Source: Bradyrhizobium sp. ORS 278
GTDB taxonomy: Bacteria > Pseudomonadota > Alphaproteobacteria > Rhizobiales > Xanthobacteraceae
Reading direction: 5' to 3'
DNA length: 64,000 nt
Assembly (NCBI RefSeq): GCF_000026145.1
Contig: NC_009445.1
Span: 3,596,001 to 3,660,000, forward strand
How positions within the stretch are numbered: position 1 is the stretch's first letter; each line of letters opens with the position of its first letter. Positions 25,761-34,918 of the stretch are shown piece after piece. The notes beneath the pieces are model-generated. The model did no database searches. It was not told the DNA's origin and saw only the letters and a list, made by a program, of their open reading frames with translations. Made by a program: the position numbers and the translations under genes.

Positions 25761-27836
25761 ATGCGAGTCGGTCAGCTTTTTGCAGTCTCGATGCTCTCAG
25801 TCACGGCCCTGGCGTGCGTGCTCGGGGGTGAAGTCCTGGTGACGCACTACCGCGCCTACGAGAGCAGGACGGAAGCGATCAAATCAGTCGACGCGTTCGG
25901 GGCTGTGCTTCTGGCCGGCCAAGCCGTTGCCGGACTACGTGCGCCGTTCGTGACGCCAATGTTTCAGGATACACCGGCCACGCCAGCTCAGCAGGAGGCT
26001 CTCGACAAGGCGGCGCAGCAGGCAGAGGCCGCCTTTGCCAAGGCGAAGGGGGCGGTCGAGACGCTCTCCGACGGTGAGTCCATCCTCAGCGGTCTGAATG
26101 CCGCGAAGACGAAGCTCACCGATGTGCGCGCGATGGTCGACCGCGCCGTGAAGCTGCCGTTGAGCGCGCGGGACCCGTCGACCATGAAGGGCTTCCTGCC
26201 CGGGCTCACGGATGTGCTCAAGACGATCGAGCCGCTGCTGAACCGCCTCGAGAACCGTGTTGCGAGCGCCGACGCCTCTCTGACGCCCTTGCTGTCGATC
26301 GCACGCATCACTCAGGATCTGCGCATCACTGCAGGCGGTCGCGCCGCCATGCTGGCCCCGGCGCTCGGCGCGAAGCGCGCGCTGAGCGTCGCGGAACAGT
26401 CCGGTATCGATCGCGCACAGGGGCGGATCGAGGTCGACCGCGAGCGGATCGAGTCGAGCATCGACCAGCTGGGCAGCCCTCCCAAGGTGGCCCAGGCGAT
26501 GGCCGAGGCTGTGGATGCCTATTTCAACAACGCCGCCGGGCTGATCGAAAAGGAGATCGCGGCGTCCCGCACCAACGCCAGCTATTCGTTGACGCCGGAG
26601 CAACTGGGCGGGACCGTCGTGCCGCCGATCGGGAAGTTCTTGGCAGTTCGCGACAATGCCATCGCCGAGGCAAAGGGCCGCGCGGAAGCTGCGCGCGACG
26701 ACGCGTTCCTGATGCTGGGGATCGGAAGCGGCGCCGTGATCGCGCTGCTCGGCATGCTCGGTGTCGTCACCTTCATGCTTCGCCGTCGCGTCATCGCTCC
26801 GCTGGCGGCGCTGACCGGGGTCGTCGGTGAGCTCGCCGCCGGCCGCGACGAGGTCAGCATTCCCGCGAGTGACCGGCAGGACGAGATCGGCACACTGGCC
26901 GGCTCCCTGCAGGTGTTCAAGGATGCGCTGGTGGCGAAGAAGGCCGCCGACCGTGCGGCTGCGGCCGAGGCGGAAGCCAAGATCCAGCGCGGCCAGCGCG
27001 TCGACACGATCACCCGCGAGTTCGAAACCATCATCAGCGAAATCGTCGACGTCGTGTCGGCGGCATCGACCGCGCTGGAGAGCTCGGCGGGAACGCTCAC
27101 CACGACCGCTGAGCAGTCGGAGCGGCTCGCGATTACCGTCGCTTCCGCATCGGAAGAGGCCTCGACGAACGTGCAGTCGGTGGCGTCGGCGACCGAGGAG
27201 ATGTCGTCGTCGGTAACCGAGATCAGCCGCCAGGTGCAGGACTCCGCGAGAGTTGCCAACGCGGCGGTTCAGCAGGCGCAGCGAACCAATGATCGCGTCG
27301 GCGAACTGGCCAAGGCCGCTGGCCGGATCGGCGATGTCGTCGAGCTCATCAATTCGATTGCAGGTCAGACCAATTTGCTGGCGCTCAACGCCACCATCGA
27401 GGCCGCGCGCGCGGGAGAGGCCGGGCGCGGCTTCGCCGTGGTCGCGTCGGAGGTGAAGGCGCTGGCCGAGCAGACCGCCAAGGCGACCGACGAGATCAGC
27501 CAGCAGATCAACGGCATCCAGGCGGCGACGCAGGAGTCGGTCAATGCCATCCGGGAGATTGGCGAGACGATCGAGCGGATGTCGGAGATCGCCTCGACGG
27601 TCGCCTCCGCCGTGGAAGAGCAGGGCGCGGCGACGCAGGAGATCTCCCGCAGCATTCAGCAGGCTGCGCATGGCACGCAGCAGGTGTCGTCGAACATCAC
27701 CGACGTGCAGCGCGGCGCCAGCGCGACCGGCCAGGCCTCAGCGCAAGTGCTGACCGCAGCGAAGTCGCTGGCCGGCGAAAGCAGTCGCCTGAAGCGCGAG
27801 GTGTCGCGCTTCCTCGGCTCCGTCCGCGCCGCATAG
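25761..27836 (+). CDS. Methyl-accepting chemotaxis protein
   Basis: This protein has 691 residues from the ATG at 25761 (AAGGGAAA ribosome site). Layout: first membrane helix ([21 protein letters not shown]), a roughly 300-residue helical periplasmic sensor, a second membrane helix ([20 protein letters not shown]), HAMP ([21 protein letters not shown]), then the cytoplasmic signalling domain with the conserved tip region [33 protein letters not shown]. There is no C-terminal CheR-binding pentapeptide. It signals ligand binding to CheA/CheW, but no che genes are nearby. A strong hairpin terminator follows. Confidence 0.9.
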   Translation: MRVGQLFAVSMLSVTALACVLGGEVLVTHYRAYESRTEAIKSVDAFGAVLLAGQAVAGLRAPFVTPMFQDTPATPAQQEALDKAAQQAEAAFAKAKGAVETLSDGESILSGLNAAKTKLTDVRAMVDRAVKLPLSARDPSTMKGFLPGLTDVLKTIEPLLNRLENRVASADASLTPLLSIARITQDLRITAGGRAAMLAPALGAKRALSVAEQSGIDRAQGRIEVDRERIESSIDQLGSPPKVAQAMAEAVDAYFNNAAGLIEKEIAASRTNASYSLTPEQLGGTVVPPIGKFLAVRDNAIAEAKGRAEAARDDAFLMLGIGSGAVIALLGMLGVVTFMLRRRVIAPLAALTGVVGELAAGRDEVSIPASDRQDEIGTLAGSLQVFKDALVAKKAADRAAAAEAEAKIQRGQRVDTITREFETIISEIVDVVSAASTALESSAGTLTTTAEQSERLAITVASASEEASTNVQSVASATEEMSSSVTEISRQVQDSARVANAAVQQAQRTNDRVGELAKAAGRIGDVVELINSIAGQTNLLALNATIEAARAGEAGRGFAVVASEVKALAEQTAKATDEISQQINGIQAATQESVNAIREIGETIERMSEIASTVASAVEEQGAATQEISRSIQQAAHGTQQVSSNITDVQRGASATGQASAQVLTAAKSLAGESSRLKREVSRFLGSVRAA

Positions 27837-27867
27837 GGGCTGAGCCGACGCGATATCTTCAGAACGC

Positions 27868-27900
27868 GAGAGCGCCGGACTTTCGAGGTCCGGCGCTCTC
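27868..27900. terminator. Strong hairpin terminator between convergent genes
   Basis: GAGAGCGCCGGAC and GTCCGGCGCTCTC form a perfect 13-bp stem around a 7-base loop (TTTCGAG), between the chemotaxis receptor gene and the convergent DUF4142 gene. It probably serves both. Confidence 0.75.
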
Positions 27901-27930
27901 GTCACGTCAAAGACGGGTACTGGCTCGTGC

Positions 27931-28464
27931 CTATTTCGCCTTGCTGAGGTTCTGCGCCATTTCGAGATGATGCTGTAGCGCCGGCAGCGTCTTTCCGGCC
28001 CAGTCCTTGAGTTCCGGATTGTCGCCGCCCTTGGCGTAGCGCTCGAACAGCGACACGGCATCCTTGTGGGCGCTCACCTGCATGTCGTCGAAATCCGCGC
28101 TGAAATCCTTGCCATCCGCTCCCTTCAGCTTGTCGAGCTTGCTCTGGTGCGCGCTGTCGAGCGTCGTCGGCAACTGTGCCTTGACCTTGCCGCTGCCGAC
28201 CATGCTCTTCAGCTCGCTCGACGTCTTGGTGTGATCCTTCACCATCTGCGCGGCGAAGCTCTTCTCCTGCGCGTTGCCCTTCTCCTCGCCCAGCTTGTTC
28301 GATTGCAGCTCGAACATGTCGCTGGTCGCGACCTCCTTGACGAAGTCCTCCGTGCTCGGCGTGATCCCGAGCGCCGAATTGACGCCAGTCTTCTCACCGA
28401 CAGACTGCGCCAGGGCTGGTCCCGCCAGCATCAGGCAGCTGATTGCGATGATCGTGCGTTTCAT
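27931..28464 (-). CDS. Exported DUF4142 protein
   Basis: This 177-residue protein has a signal peptide (MKRTIIAISCLMLAGPALA-Q). The mature helical domain matches DUF4142 (TEDFVKEVATSDMFELQSNKLGEEKGN, then FAAQMVKDHTKTSSELKSM, and SVSLF-type repeats towards the end: AHKDAVSLFERYAKGGDNPELKDWAGKTLPALQHHLEMA). The last stretch carries the conserved His-His. The family is periplasmic and frequent in stress regulons, function unknown. GAGGGACGATT precedes the ATG, and a GGAAC-N16-GGTT promoter lies just upstream inside the end of the DUF72 gene. Confidence 0.82.
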   Translation of the reverse strand: MKRTIIAISCLMLAGPALAQSVGEKTGVNSALGITPSTEDFVKEVATSDMFELQSNKLGEEKGNAQEKSFAAQMVKDHTKTSSELKSMVGSGKVKAQLPTTLDSAHQSKLDKLKGADGKDFSADFDDMQVSAHKDAVSLFERYAKGGDNPELKDWAGKTLPALQHHLEMAQNLSKAK

Positions 28465-28489
28465 AATCGTCCCTCTCGTGTCATGTTGA

Positions 28490-29287
28490 TCACACAACCG
28501 GAAGCTCTGGACGTTGTTCCGCAGCACCACGGCGGGACGACGGCCGCGAGCGGCGGCGCACGGCGTCGAGCATGGCACGCAGCTGCAAGGCATCGGCCGG
28601 CGCCGCGCTCTTCTGGTCGTTGTCGAAGTAGACGAACACATCGACGCCCCGCGCAGACCAGGCGCTGATGCGCGTGGCCCACGCCTTCATGGTTGCCGCG
28701 GGATAGTTGTCACGGTAGCGCCCATCCGGGCCGTGGCTGCGCACATAGACGAAATCGGCAGTGCGTTGCCAGGGCGCGGGGGCGTCGTGATGGTCCGACA
28801 AGCACAGCGCGACATTGGCGTGGCGCAGCAGACGTATAGTGGCGGGCGTGTACCAGCTTGGGTGGCGGAACTCGAAACTGTAGCGCCGGTGTTTGGGCAG
28901 TAGTGGAAGGAAGCTTGCCAGCCTGTCCTGATTGGCCTCGAATTGCGGCGGCAGCTGAAACAGGACGGGACCGGCCTTGTCACCGAGCAGCTTCAACCTC
29001 CCTTCCATCAGCTCCAGGCTGTTGACGGAGCGTTCCGACAAGCGCTTCCAATGTGTGATGAATTTCGAGGCCTTCCACGCGAAGACAAAGTCACGGCCGG
29101 TCTGATCGCGCCAGCTGCGAACGGCGGCCTCGCTTGGCGTCCGGTAGAACACGCCGTTCAGCTCGGTGGTCTCGAACTGGCTGGCATAGTAGCGCAACTG
29201 ATGCTTGACGAGCAGGCCGGGCGGGAAGAACGCGCCGCGCCAGGAGTCGTAGTGCCAACCGGAAGTGCCGACCACGACCCGCGCCAT
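28490..29287 (-). CDS. DUF72-family protein (YecE type)
   Basis: This 265-residue TIM-barrel protein matches DUF72/YecE: VVVGTSGWHYDSWRGAFFP at the N-terminus, FETTELNGVFYRTPSE, then VLFQLPPQFEAN, YSFEFRHPSWY and, near the end, VFVYFDNDQKSAAPADAL. Function is unproven; a DNA-repair or stress link has been proposed for the family. The start is the ATG before ARVVVGTSGW; an upstream in-frame ATG adds 22 residues without similarity. On the same strand and 25 bases downstream starts the DUF4142 gene. Confidence 0.83.
   Translation of the reverse strand: MARVVVGTSGWHYDSWRGAFFPPGLLVKHQLRYYASQFETTELNGVFYRTPSEAAVRSWRDQTGRDFVFAWKASKFITHWKRLSERSVNSLELMEGRLKLLGDKAGPVLFQLPPQFEANQDRLASFLPLLPKHRRYSFEFRHPSWYTPATIRLLRHANVALCLSDHHDAPAPWQRTADFVYVRSHGPDGRYRDNYPAATMKAWATRISAWSARGVDVFVYFDNDQKSAAPADALQLRAMLDAVRRRSRPSSRRGAAEQRPELPVV
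28496..28520 (-). promoter_or_regulatory. Candidate EcfG general-stress promoter
   Basis: Read on the minus strand: GGAAC (28520-28516), 16 bases, GGTT (28499-28496), 31 bases before the DUF4142 start codon. It lies at the very end of the DUF72 coding region. Confidence 0.5.
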
Positions 29288-29398
29288 CCGTCTGCCTCGC
29301 CAGCTGACCTCTTGTCTCGACTGAGAAGCATCCTTCGGGGCTTTGGGTTCCAAAAGCTATCCGGCGGGACGCGGCCGCCGTCGTGTGAACGCGAACCG

Positions 29399-29608
29399 CT
29401 ATCGGTCGGCAGCGGCCTGCATGATCGGCGCACTCAACAACTCGTTGATGTGCGCGGCGGTCTCGGCCTGAATCGCCTTCTTGAGCATCGATTCGCGCTC
29501 CGGACCTGCCGGCAGGAGGCGCGCCGCTTCGCGCGCTGCGGTCGCTGCCTGCTGCAGCCGATCGGCAAACGAGATGATCTGCTTGCGCCGGTTCCTCTTG
29601 ACGGTCAT
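29399..29608 (-). CDS. Small conserved hypothetical protein
   Basis: This 69-residue basic then helical protein (MTVKRNRRKQIISFADRLQQAATAAREAARLLPAG, then KAIQAETAAHINELL) is cytoplasmic. AGGGAACAGGAG lies just before the ATG as ribosome site. Proteins of this length and pattern are frequent in Bradyrhizobium. A 7-bp inverted repeat at 29661-29678 lies in its upstream region. Confidence 0.65.
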   Translation of the reverse strand: MTVKRNRRKQIISFADRLQQAATAAREAARLLPAGPERESMLKKAIQAETAAHINELLSAPIMQAAADR

Positions 29609-29660
29609 GGATGAACTCCTGTTCCCTCTGCAGGAGCTTGCAAGGTCGGCGCTGTTCTGT

Positions 29661-29678
29661 CGCTAACACACGTTAGCG
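29661..29678. promoter_or_regulatory. Perfect inverted repeat, possible operator
   Basis: CGCTAAC, four bases (ACAC), GTTAGCG. It is symmetrical and lies about 53 bases upstream of the small gene at 29399-29608. No regulator is known for it. Confidence 0.35.
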
Positions 29679-29736
29679 TGCAAATCACGATCGCTGGAGG
29701 GCGTCCAGCCGCCTCTACGGCAGACACCCGTGCTAA

Positions 29737-29934
29737 TTAGTTGTTCGATCGGTCCGGATCGTTTCCCGGAACGCTGACATGCACTTCATGACCCTGTTTG
29801 AGCGCGAGCGTGGCGGCGGCGACAGCGGATTCGAACGCCGCCTCTCTTGTGGCGTAGTCGCCCTGCGTATTGCCGTCATGCAGCACGCTGTAATGATCGC
29901 CGACCGCGACGATCGCATATTGTGCCAGTCCCAT
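29737..29934 (-). CDS. DUF2188-like small protein
   Basis: This 65-residue protein with pattern YAIVAVGDHYSVLHDGNTQGDYATREAAFESAVAAATLALKQGHEVHVSVPG looks like the small alpha-beta DUF2188-type fold: a strand pair, then a helix starting at EAAFESA. An excellent AGGAGG site sits 5 bases before the ATG. It follows the sugar dehydrogenase gene on the same strand by 32 bases. The function is unknown. Confidence 0.65.
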   Translation of the reverse strand: MGLAQYAIVAVGDHYSVLHDGNTQGDYATREAAFESAVAAATLALKQGHEVHVSVPGNDPDRSNN

Positions 29935-29966
29935 TGCATCCTCCTGCGTTGCGGGTGAAGCCGAGG

Positions 29967-31307
29967 TCAGCTGCCGGACGCCGTGACGCGCCAGACCGTG
30001 TTGCCGACGTCGTCGGCGATCAGGAGCGCACCTGTCTTGTCGACGGCCAGCCCGACGGGTCTGCCCCGCGCCTGGTTCTGATCGTTGAGGAAGCCGGTCA
30101 CGACGTCCCGCGCCGCGCCATTCGGCTTGCCGCTGGCGAACGGCACGTAGACGACCTTGTAGCCATTGAGCGGCGTACGATTCCAGCTGCCGTGCTCGCC
30201 AACGAACGCGCCGCCGCGATAGGCCTCCGGCAGAGCGTTCGCCGTGTAGAACGTCATTCCGAGCGGCGCGACGTGGGAGCTCAGCGCGTAGTCCGGAACG
30301 ATTGCCTTCTCCACGAGGTCCGGTCGCTGCGGTTGAACGCGGGGATCGACATGCTGGCCGTAATAGCTGTAGGGCCAGCCATAGAATCCGCCGTCCTTCA
30401 CTGAAGTCATGTAGTCCGGCACCAGATCCGGGCCGATCTCGTCGCGCTCGTTCACGACCGTCCACAACGCACCGCTCTGCGGTTCGAAGCTCAGCCCGTT
30501 CGGATTGCGCAGGCCGCTGGCGAACACGCGCCGGCGACCGGTGGCGCGATCGACCTCGAGAATGGCTGCGCGGTTCTTCTCGGCCTCGATGCCGTTCTCG
30601 GTGATGTTGCTGTTGGAGCCGACACCGACGTAGAGCAGCCGTCCATCCGGGCTCGCCGTCAAGCTCTTGGTCCAGTGATGGTCGATCGGACCGCCGGGCA
30701 AAGCGGTGAGAACCGTGCCTGCATCCTTCATCTGTGTTTCGCCGGGCGTGTAGGGATATCTCACAATGGCGTCCGTGTTGGCGATATAGAGGTCGCTGCC
30801 GACCAGGGCCACGCCGAACGGCGAGTTCATGTGATCGATGAAGACGCTCTTCTGCTCGGGCACGCCGTCGCCATTCGCATCATGCAGCAGCGTGACGCGA
30901 TTGCTCGGTCCGGTGCTGCCGCCCGACGTTGCCCAGGACTCGACGAACGCCATGATGATGTCCTTCGGACGCTTCGCCGGCGGTGCGGGCGGAGCCTTGG
31001 ATTCGACCACCAGAACGTCGCCATTGGGCAATGTGTAGAGCGAGCGCGGATGCTGCAGGCCCGTCGCCAGGGCCTCGATCTTCAGGCCAGGCGCGACCTT
31101 CGGCGTCTCGCCTTGCTTCCAGCCGACGACCGTCGCGAGCTTCATCGGCGGCAGCAGATATTGCGTCAGCGACGGCAGCTTGACGTCGGCGCCGATCTCC
31201 GCCTTCGGATCGCCGCCTTCGTTGCAGCCGGTCAGGCCGAAGGCGGTGGTGCCGAGCAGGAGAGCCGTGAACAACCGGCCCAGGCGACGGGTGCGGACAT
31301 GGTTCAT
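29967..31307 (-). CDS. Sorbosone dehydrogenase-type (PQQ-dependent sugar dehydrogenase) lipoprotein
   Basis: This 446-residue protein has a lipoprotein signal (LFTALLLGTTAFGLTGC, lipobox LTGC), so it is membrane-anchored in the periplasm. The body is a six-bladed beta-propeller of the glucose/sorbosone dehydrogenase family, with GLQHPRSLYTLPNGDVLVVES, SPFGVALVGSDLYIANTD, LRNPNGLSFEPQSGALWTVVNERDEIG and HVAPLGMTFYTANALPEAYRGGAFVGEHGSWNR. It is expected to oxidise a sugar or aldose with PQQ. Its ATG overlaps the stop of the DUF2231 membrane protein gene (ATGA), so the pair is coupled; the small membrane protein could be an electron-transfer partner, by inference. Confidence 0.83.
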   Translation of the reverse strand: MNHVRTRRLGRLFTALLLGTTAFGLTGCNEGGDPKAEIGADVKLPSLTQYLLPPMKLATVVGWKQGETPKVAPGLKIEALATGLQHPRSLYTLPNGDVLVVESKAPPAPPAKRPKDIIMAFVESWATSGGSTGPSNRVTLLHDANGDGVPEQKSVFIDHMNSPFGVALVGSDLYIANTDAIVRYPYTPGETQMKDAGTVLTALPGGPIDHHWTKSLTASPDGRLLYVGVGSNSNITENGIEAEKNRAAILEVDRATGRRRVFASGLRNPNGLSFEPQSGALWTVVNERDEIGPDLVPDYMTSVKDGGFYGWPYSYYGQHVDPRVQPQRPDLVEKAIVPDYALSSHVAPLGMTFYTANALPEAYRGGAFVGEHGSWNRTPLNGYKVVYVPFASGKPNGAARDVVTGFLNDQNQARGRPVGLAVDKTGALLIADDVGNTVWRVTASGS

Positions 31308-31768
31308 CGGGCAACTCCCACGCGGTGGCGGTAGACCATCGTCCAGCCGAGCCAGCCCGTGACCGGGAGGATCAAGACCGTGACCAGCGACAGGATCAGT
31401 CCGGTGGGCACCACCGAGGTCCAGGCGTCGCGCGCGTGCACCATGTTGTTGAAGAACGCGAGCACCAATGCGATCAGGTTGCCGATCATGTGCGGCCAAG
31501 CCGGCGTCTGCGTACGTATCAGTCGATTGCCGAGGAAATCGATCAGGCCGGTAATGGCGGCGAGAATGCCCATGATCAGGCCAACGAGCAGCAGCCAGGC
31601 GGAGATGTCGGCCCACATCATCTCGGCGGTCCGCCAATAGGCGATGTCGGTGACGAGCGCGCCGATGAAGCAGACGATGGGGAAGGGCACCAGCATCGGA
31701 TGGATGGGATGTCGCGCCAGGCGCGCCGTGGACTGGAGGGCAGGATGGTTCGGCTCGACGGTGGTCAC
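31304..31768 (-). CDS. DUF2231 membrane protein
   Basis: This 154-residue protein has four membrane segments (MLVPFPIVCFIGALVTDIAYW, ADISAWLLLVGLIMGILAAITGLIDFL, GNLIALVLAFFNNMV, LILSLVTVLILPVTGWLGW). HPIHPMLVPFPI is the DUF2231 hallmark with conserved histidines. It overlaps the downstream dehydrogenase start by four bases. A candidate EcfG promoter lies 41 bases upstream. Confidence 0.82.
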   Translation of the reverse strand: MTTVEPNHPALQSTARLARHPIHPMLVPFPIVCFIGALVTDIAYWRTAEMMWADISAWLLLVGLIMGILAAITGLIDFLGNRLIRTQTPAWPHMIGNLIALVLAFFNNMVHARDAWTSVVPTGLILSLVTVLILPVTGWLGWTMVYRHRVGVAR

Positions 31769-31808
31769 AGCGGTCTCCTTGGTCGGCGCGGTGCGCGCGC
31801 AGCCTGAG

Positions 31809-31833
31809 AACAGCTGGCGGCGCCGGGCGTTCC
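31809..31833 (-). promoter_or_regulatory. Candidate EcfG general-stress promoter
   Basis: Minus strand: GGAAC (31833-31829), 16 bases, TGTT (31812-31809), upstream of the DUF2231-dehydrogenase pair. It matches GGAAC-N16-xGTT with a non-consensus first base in the minus-ten. Confidence 0.42.
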
Positions 31834-31969
31834 GATCGAGATCATGGATTCCGCGGCGGCCTTCGGTCTGAGCAGGAGCTGCCCAGGTTTTCCGATTGCA
31901 AATTTCATCGATTGAAGCACCATCGAGACGTCATGAGGATGCAGGGCTCCTCGACGTGGTGCGGATCTG

Positions 31970-32521
31970 ATGTCTCTCCAACGTCTGTTTTCGTTCGTCG
32001 GCGGACCGGTCGGAGCCTGGGCGGTCCGTGAGATCCGGCCAGTCAGGGGGGCGACGCTGGCCGGCGTCGCGCGGTTGGAGATCGCTCCGGGCGATGTCTC
32101 GCCTCAGGACGCGTGCTGGTCGCTTCGCGGGGTCACCAGCAACGTCAGATACTCGACGCGGTCCGAGCAGAGCACGCTCGCCTCGGTCCAGGCTGGGCTC
32201 GGGCGGTCAGAGGCGACCTGTGCCGCGCTGATCCCGATCGCGAAGACGGCCGCATGGTGGGATCTGCCACAGGATGAGCGGCGGGCTATTTTCGAGGAGC
32301 ATTCGCGTCACACCAGTATCGGCTTGAAGTATCTGCCGCCGGTCGCGCGACGGCTGCATCATTGTCGCGACATCGGCACGGCGGAGCCGTTTGACTTCCT
32401 GACCTGGTTCGAGTTCGCGCCAGAGCATGAGGCCGCTTTTGATGATCTCCTGGCCGAGCTGCGCGCGACGAAGGAGTGGGATTTCGTCGCGCGGGAGGTC
32501 GAGGTCAGGCTCACGCGCTGA
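31970..32521 (+). CDS. cld: Chlorite dismutase, short dimeric type
   Basis: This 183-residue haem protein has the length of the short, dimeric chlorite dismutases known from Nitrobacter winogradskyi. Key positions line up with that enzyme as I remember it: SRHT with His114 as probable haem ligand, ARR with Arg127 as the distal catalytic arginine, and Lys92/Trp97 (IAKTAAWW) near the haem. GVTSNVRYSTR and EPFDFLTWFEFAPEHEAAFDDL are further family motifs. The reaction is chlorite to chloride and dioxygen. No signal peptide is seen, so it is cytoplasmic. No chlorate or perchlorate reductase genes are nearby; a detoxifying role is likely. Confidence 0.85.
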   Translation: MSLQRLFSFVGGPVGAWAVREIRPVRGATLAGVARLEIAPGDVSPQDACWSLRGVTSNVRYSTRSEQSTLASVQAGLGRSEATCAALIPIAKTAAWWDLPQDERRAIFEEHSRHTSIGLKYLPPVARRLHHCRDIGTAEPFDFLTWFEFAPEHEAAFDDLLAELRATKEWDFVAREVEVRLTR

Positions 32522-32546
32522 GGCGCGGGCGCCGGAAGGCTGGCTC

Positions 32547-32999
32547 TCATTGGCTCTTGTTGAGCGGGCCGTTGCCGCGCGCGCTGTCGCTTGCGGTATC
32601 GTTACGTGGCGCGGCGACTGCGGGCTGGCTCTGCTTCGGCGACGCGCTTCCGGTTGTCTGCTGGGTGTTGCCCTGCGGGTTGGCCGCCTGCGCGTCCTGA
32701 CGCGGCGTCTTGTCGCCGCCGAACGACCAGACCATCAGCCCGATCGCGGCGGCCACGACCACGATGGGAATGAGCAGGGCGTATGGCGTGTTGCTCTGCA
32801 TGCCCGGGACGCGAGAGCCTGCGCCGGTGGCGCGCTCGCTCTGATCGTGCGCCGCCAGCGAGGCGCGCGTATTCTCGTCGAGCCGCGCGCGCTCACCGGG
32901 GCGCAGCCGTCCGGACCGGGTCGCCGCATAAGCGAGCGCCAGGCCGAGAATGATGATGCCGATCCCCCACCCCCAGAATGTCGCCGCTCCGCCGTTCAT
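32547..32999 (-). CDS. Two-helix membrane protein, stress-promoter associated
   Basis: This 150-residue protein has an N-terminal membrane helix (GWGIGIIILGLALAYAAT), a charged loop (RPGERARLDENTRASLAAHDQSERATG), a second membrane helix (TPYALLIPIVVVAAAIGLMVW) and a Gln/Ser/Pro-rich disordered tail. A GGGAGG ribosome site precedes the ATG. The upstream GGAAC-N16-CGTT is a perfect EcfG-type promoter. The function is unknown. Confidence 0.7.
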   Translation of the reverse strand: MNGGAATFWGWGIGIIILGLALAYAATRSGRLRPGERARLDENTRASLAAHDQSERATGAGSRVPGMQSNTPYALLIPIVVVAAAIGLMVWSFGGDKTPRQDAQAANPQGNTQQTTGSASPKQSQPAVAAPRNDTASDSARGNGPLNKSQ

Positions 33000-33049
33000 G
33001 CCTTCCTCCCAAGCTGCTCTGCCCGGTCGAGTGTCGCCGAGCTCGGACC

Positions 33050-33074
33050 AACGGGAGGTTGCCGCATCCGTTCC
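33050..33074 (-). promoter_or_regulatory. EcfG general-stress promoter, perfect consensus
   Basis: Minus strand: GGAAC (33074-33070), 16 bases, CGTT (33053-33050), 50 bases before the start codon of the membrane protein gene at 32547-32999. Confidence 0.62.
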
Positions 33075-33293
33075 GAATGGCTGCCTCGGATGCGGTCGGA
33101 GCGTCAGCTCGTGGTGCCGCCGTCCTGGATGCACGGAGATTGCTGTCGGCAATCCGGAAGCCGGGGAGAGCGGCCGGATTCAGACCAACCGGCGCTCCGT
33201 CAAACAACGCGGGGCTACCGGCGAAGGCGATAGCCTGTTAAGCAACCGCGGACAGCGGGCCGCGGGCCCATATCAGCGAAAGAGGCAACGGCA

Positions 33294-34145
33294 ATGATTC
33301 AGACGGTTGGCATCATCGGAGCAGGCACCATGGGCAACGGTATCGCGCAGGTGTGCGCGGCCGCCGGCGTGCCGATCGTCATGGTGGATATTTCCGAGCA
33401 GGCGGTCGCGCGCGGGCTCGCCACCGTCGGCTCGAGCCTCGATCGCCTCGTCAAGAAGGACAAGATGACGACGGCCGACAAGGACAAGGCGCTGTCGCTG
33501 ATCACCGGCACCACTGACAAGACCAAGCTGTCGGCCTGCGATCTGGTGATCGAGGCGGCGACCGAGAATGAAGCCCTGAAGCTCAAGATCCTCGGGGATC
33601 TCTGTGCCGGGCTGAAGCCGGAAGCCCTGATCGCGACCAACACCTCGTCGATTTCGATCACCAAGCTCGCGACCGCCACCGACCGTCCGGACCGCTTCAT
33701 CGGCATGCACTTCTTCAATCCGGTGCCGATGATGGCGTTGCTCGAGCTGATCCGCGGCCTGCAGACTTCCGATGCGACTCACGCTGCGGCAGTGGACTTC
33801 GCCAAGCGGATCGGCAAGGTCGCGATCACTGCCAAGAACAGCCCGGGCTTCGCGGTGAACCGCATCCTGTGCCCGATGATCAACGAGGCGATCTTCGCGT
33901 ATTCCGAAGGCATCGCTACCGCTGCCGACATTGACGAGGGCATGAAGCTCGGCTGCAACCACCCGATCGGGCCGCTGGCGCTCGCGGACCTGATCGGGCT
34001 CGACACGATGCTGTCGGTGATGGAGGTGTTCTACAACGGCTTCAACGATCCGAAGTATCGTCCGGCGCCGCTGTTGAAGGAAATGGTCGCAGCGGGACAG
34101 CTCGGCCGCAAGACCGGCAAGGGCTTCTACGACTACAGCAAGTAG
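33294..34145 (+). CDS. 3-hydroxybutyryl-CoA dehydrogenase
   Basis: This 283-residue protein is of normal length for the single-function family. An N-terminal NAD fold ([22 protein letters not shown]) is followed by the catalytic region [20 protein letters not shown] (His) and [19 protein letters not shown], then [19 protein letters not shown]. It oxidises (S)-3-hydroxybutyryl-CoA with NAD(P) in butyrate, polyhydroxybutyrate or beta-oxidation metabolism. It stands alone, with no thiolase or hydratase nearby. AAAGAGGCAAC lies upstream of the ATG. Confidence 0.9.
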   Translation: MIQTVGIIGAGTMGNGIAQVCAAAGVPIVMVDISEQAVARGLATVGSSLDRLVKKDKMTTADKDKALSLITGTTDKTKLSACDLVIEAATENEALKLKILGDLCAGLKPEALIATNTSSISITKLATATDRPDRFIGMHFFNPVPMMALLELIRGLQTSDATHAAAVDFAKRIGKVAITAKNSPGFAVNRILCPMINEAIFAYSEGIATAADIDEGMKLGCNHPIGPLALADLIGLDTMLSVMEVFYNGFNDPKYRPAPLLKEMVAAGQLGRKTGKGFYDYSK

Positions 34146-34918
34146 TTGGCGGCGGCGGGCAACCGCTTGAGAACGAGCGCGCGGCGGATCTCAGGTATCT
34201 GCCGCGCATTCATGGGCGACCGGTGGACGACCCACACTCAGCGTTAGAGCGCGATTAGGATCGCCAACTCAGCGAAAGCGCACGCTAGAGACCGCCGCAC
34301 GAGGTGATCGCAGGCCGCAACGTTCATTTCCATATCGAACAACATTTCGCGGCACAGCGCCGGGCGGCAAGGGGCATTGCCTCACTGATGCAGCCCACTA
34401 AGCCTCGACCCGGCGCGCCGTTCGTGAAGTACCGCGGTGTGGTGGCCCGAAACGATTACCGCCACATTCAGCGGATCTGATACGAGGGTGGAGTCATAGA
34501 GCCTCCCTGTGATCGCGATCGTTAGCTGTCGCTCGATCGCCGTGGCAGCTTGACGACAGCCACCGCGAAGGAGCGATGCGGTGATCGTCGTCCCCTGCAT
34601 AGGTGCTGTCAAGGCGCATCATGACGCAATGATGAATTCAGCGTTACGACAGCGGCGACGCAGCATGACTGGGGCTCGACAAGATGACAATTGCCGGCGC
34701 GTCACTACATGAAGCGAGCTGACGGGCCGATCGGCACGCCGGCAGCGGTCGTTACCGCACACGATGGGTCTAGCTGCGAGCGCGGATCACAGGCGCTGAA
34801 TTGCGACGGGTCAAATCACCGCATTCATGTGCGGTTACGGTCGGCCCAAATAGGCTGACAGCGGAACCAAAAGAGACACGCGGCGTCTTGTCTGCCGCGA
34901 ACGAGCAGGAGAACAGCG
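34146..34918. other. Long intergenic region, nothing recognised
   Basis: These are 773 bases with lower GC than neighbours and no convincing gene on either strand. A 76-codon minus-strand frame at 34382-34612 has no recognisable motif. Palindromes such as gatcgcgatc occur (near 34512) but do not form a clear terminator or RNA gene. The last 60 bases hold the promoter of the small exported protein gene. Confidence 0.45.
34863..34887 (+). promoter_or_regulatory. Near-match to EcfG promoter
   Basis: GGAAC (34863-34867), 16 bases, CGTC (34884-34887), 31 bases before the ATG of the small exported protein at 34919. The last base of the minus-ten departs from CGTT. Confidence 0.35.

Noticed and set aside
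29347..29351. GGAAC on the minus strand upstream of the DUF72 gene as an EcfG promoter
   Set aside because: The only minus-ten at 16-17 bases is TGCT or GCTT, which does not match xGTT; kept out of the regulon list.
34382..34612. A 76-codon minus-strand frame in the long intergenic region
   Set aside because: No domain, weak start context and no similarity I can recall. It was considered as a transposase remnant, but no conserved motif was found.
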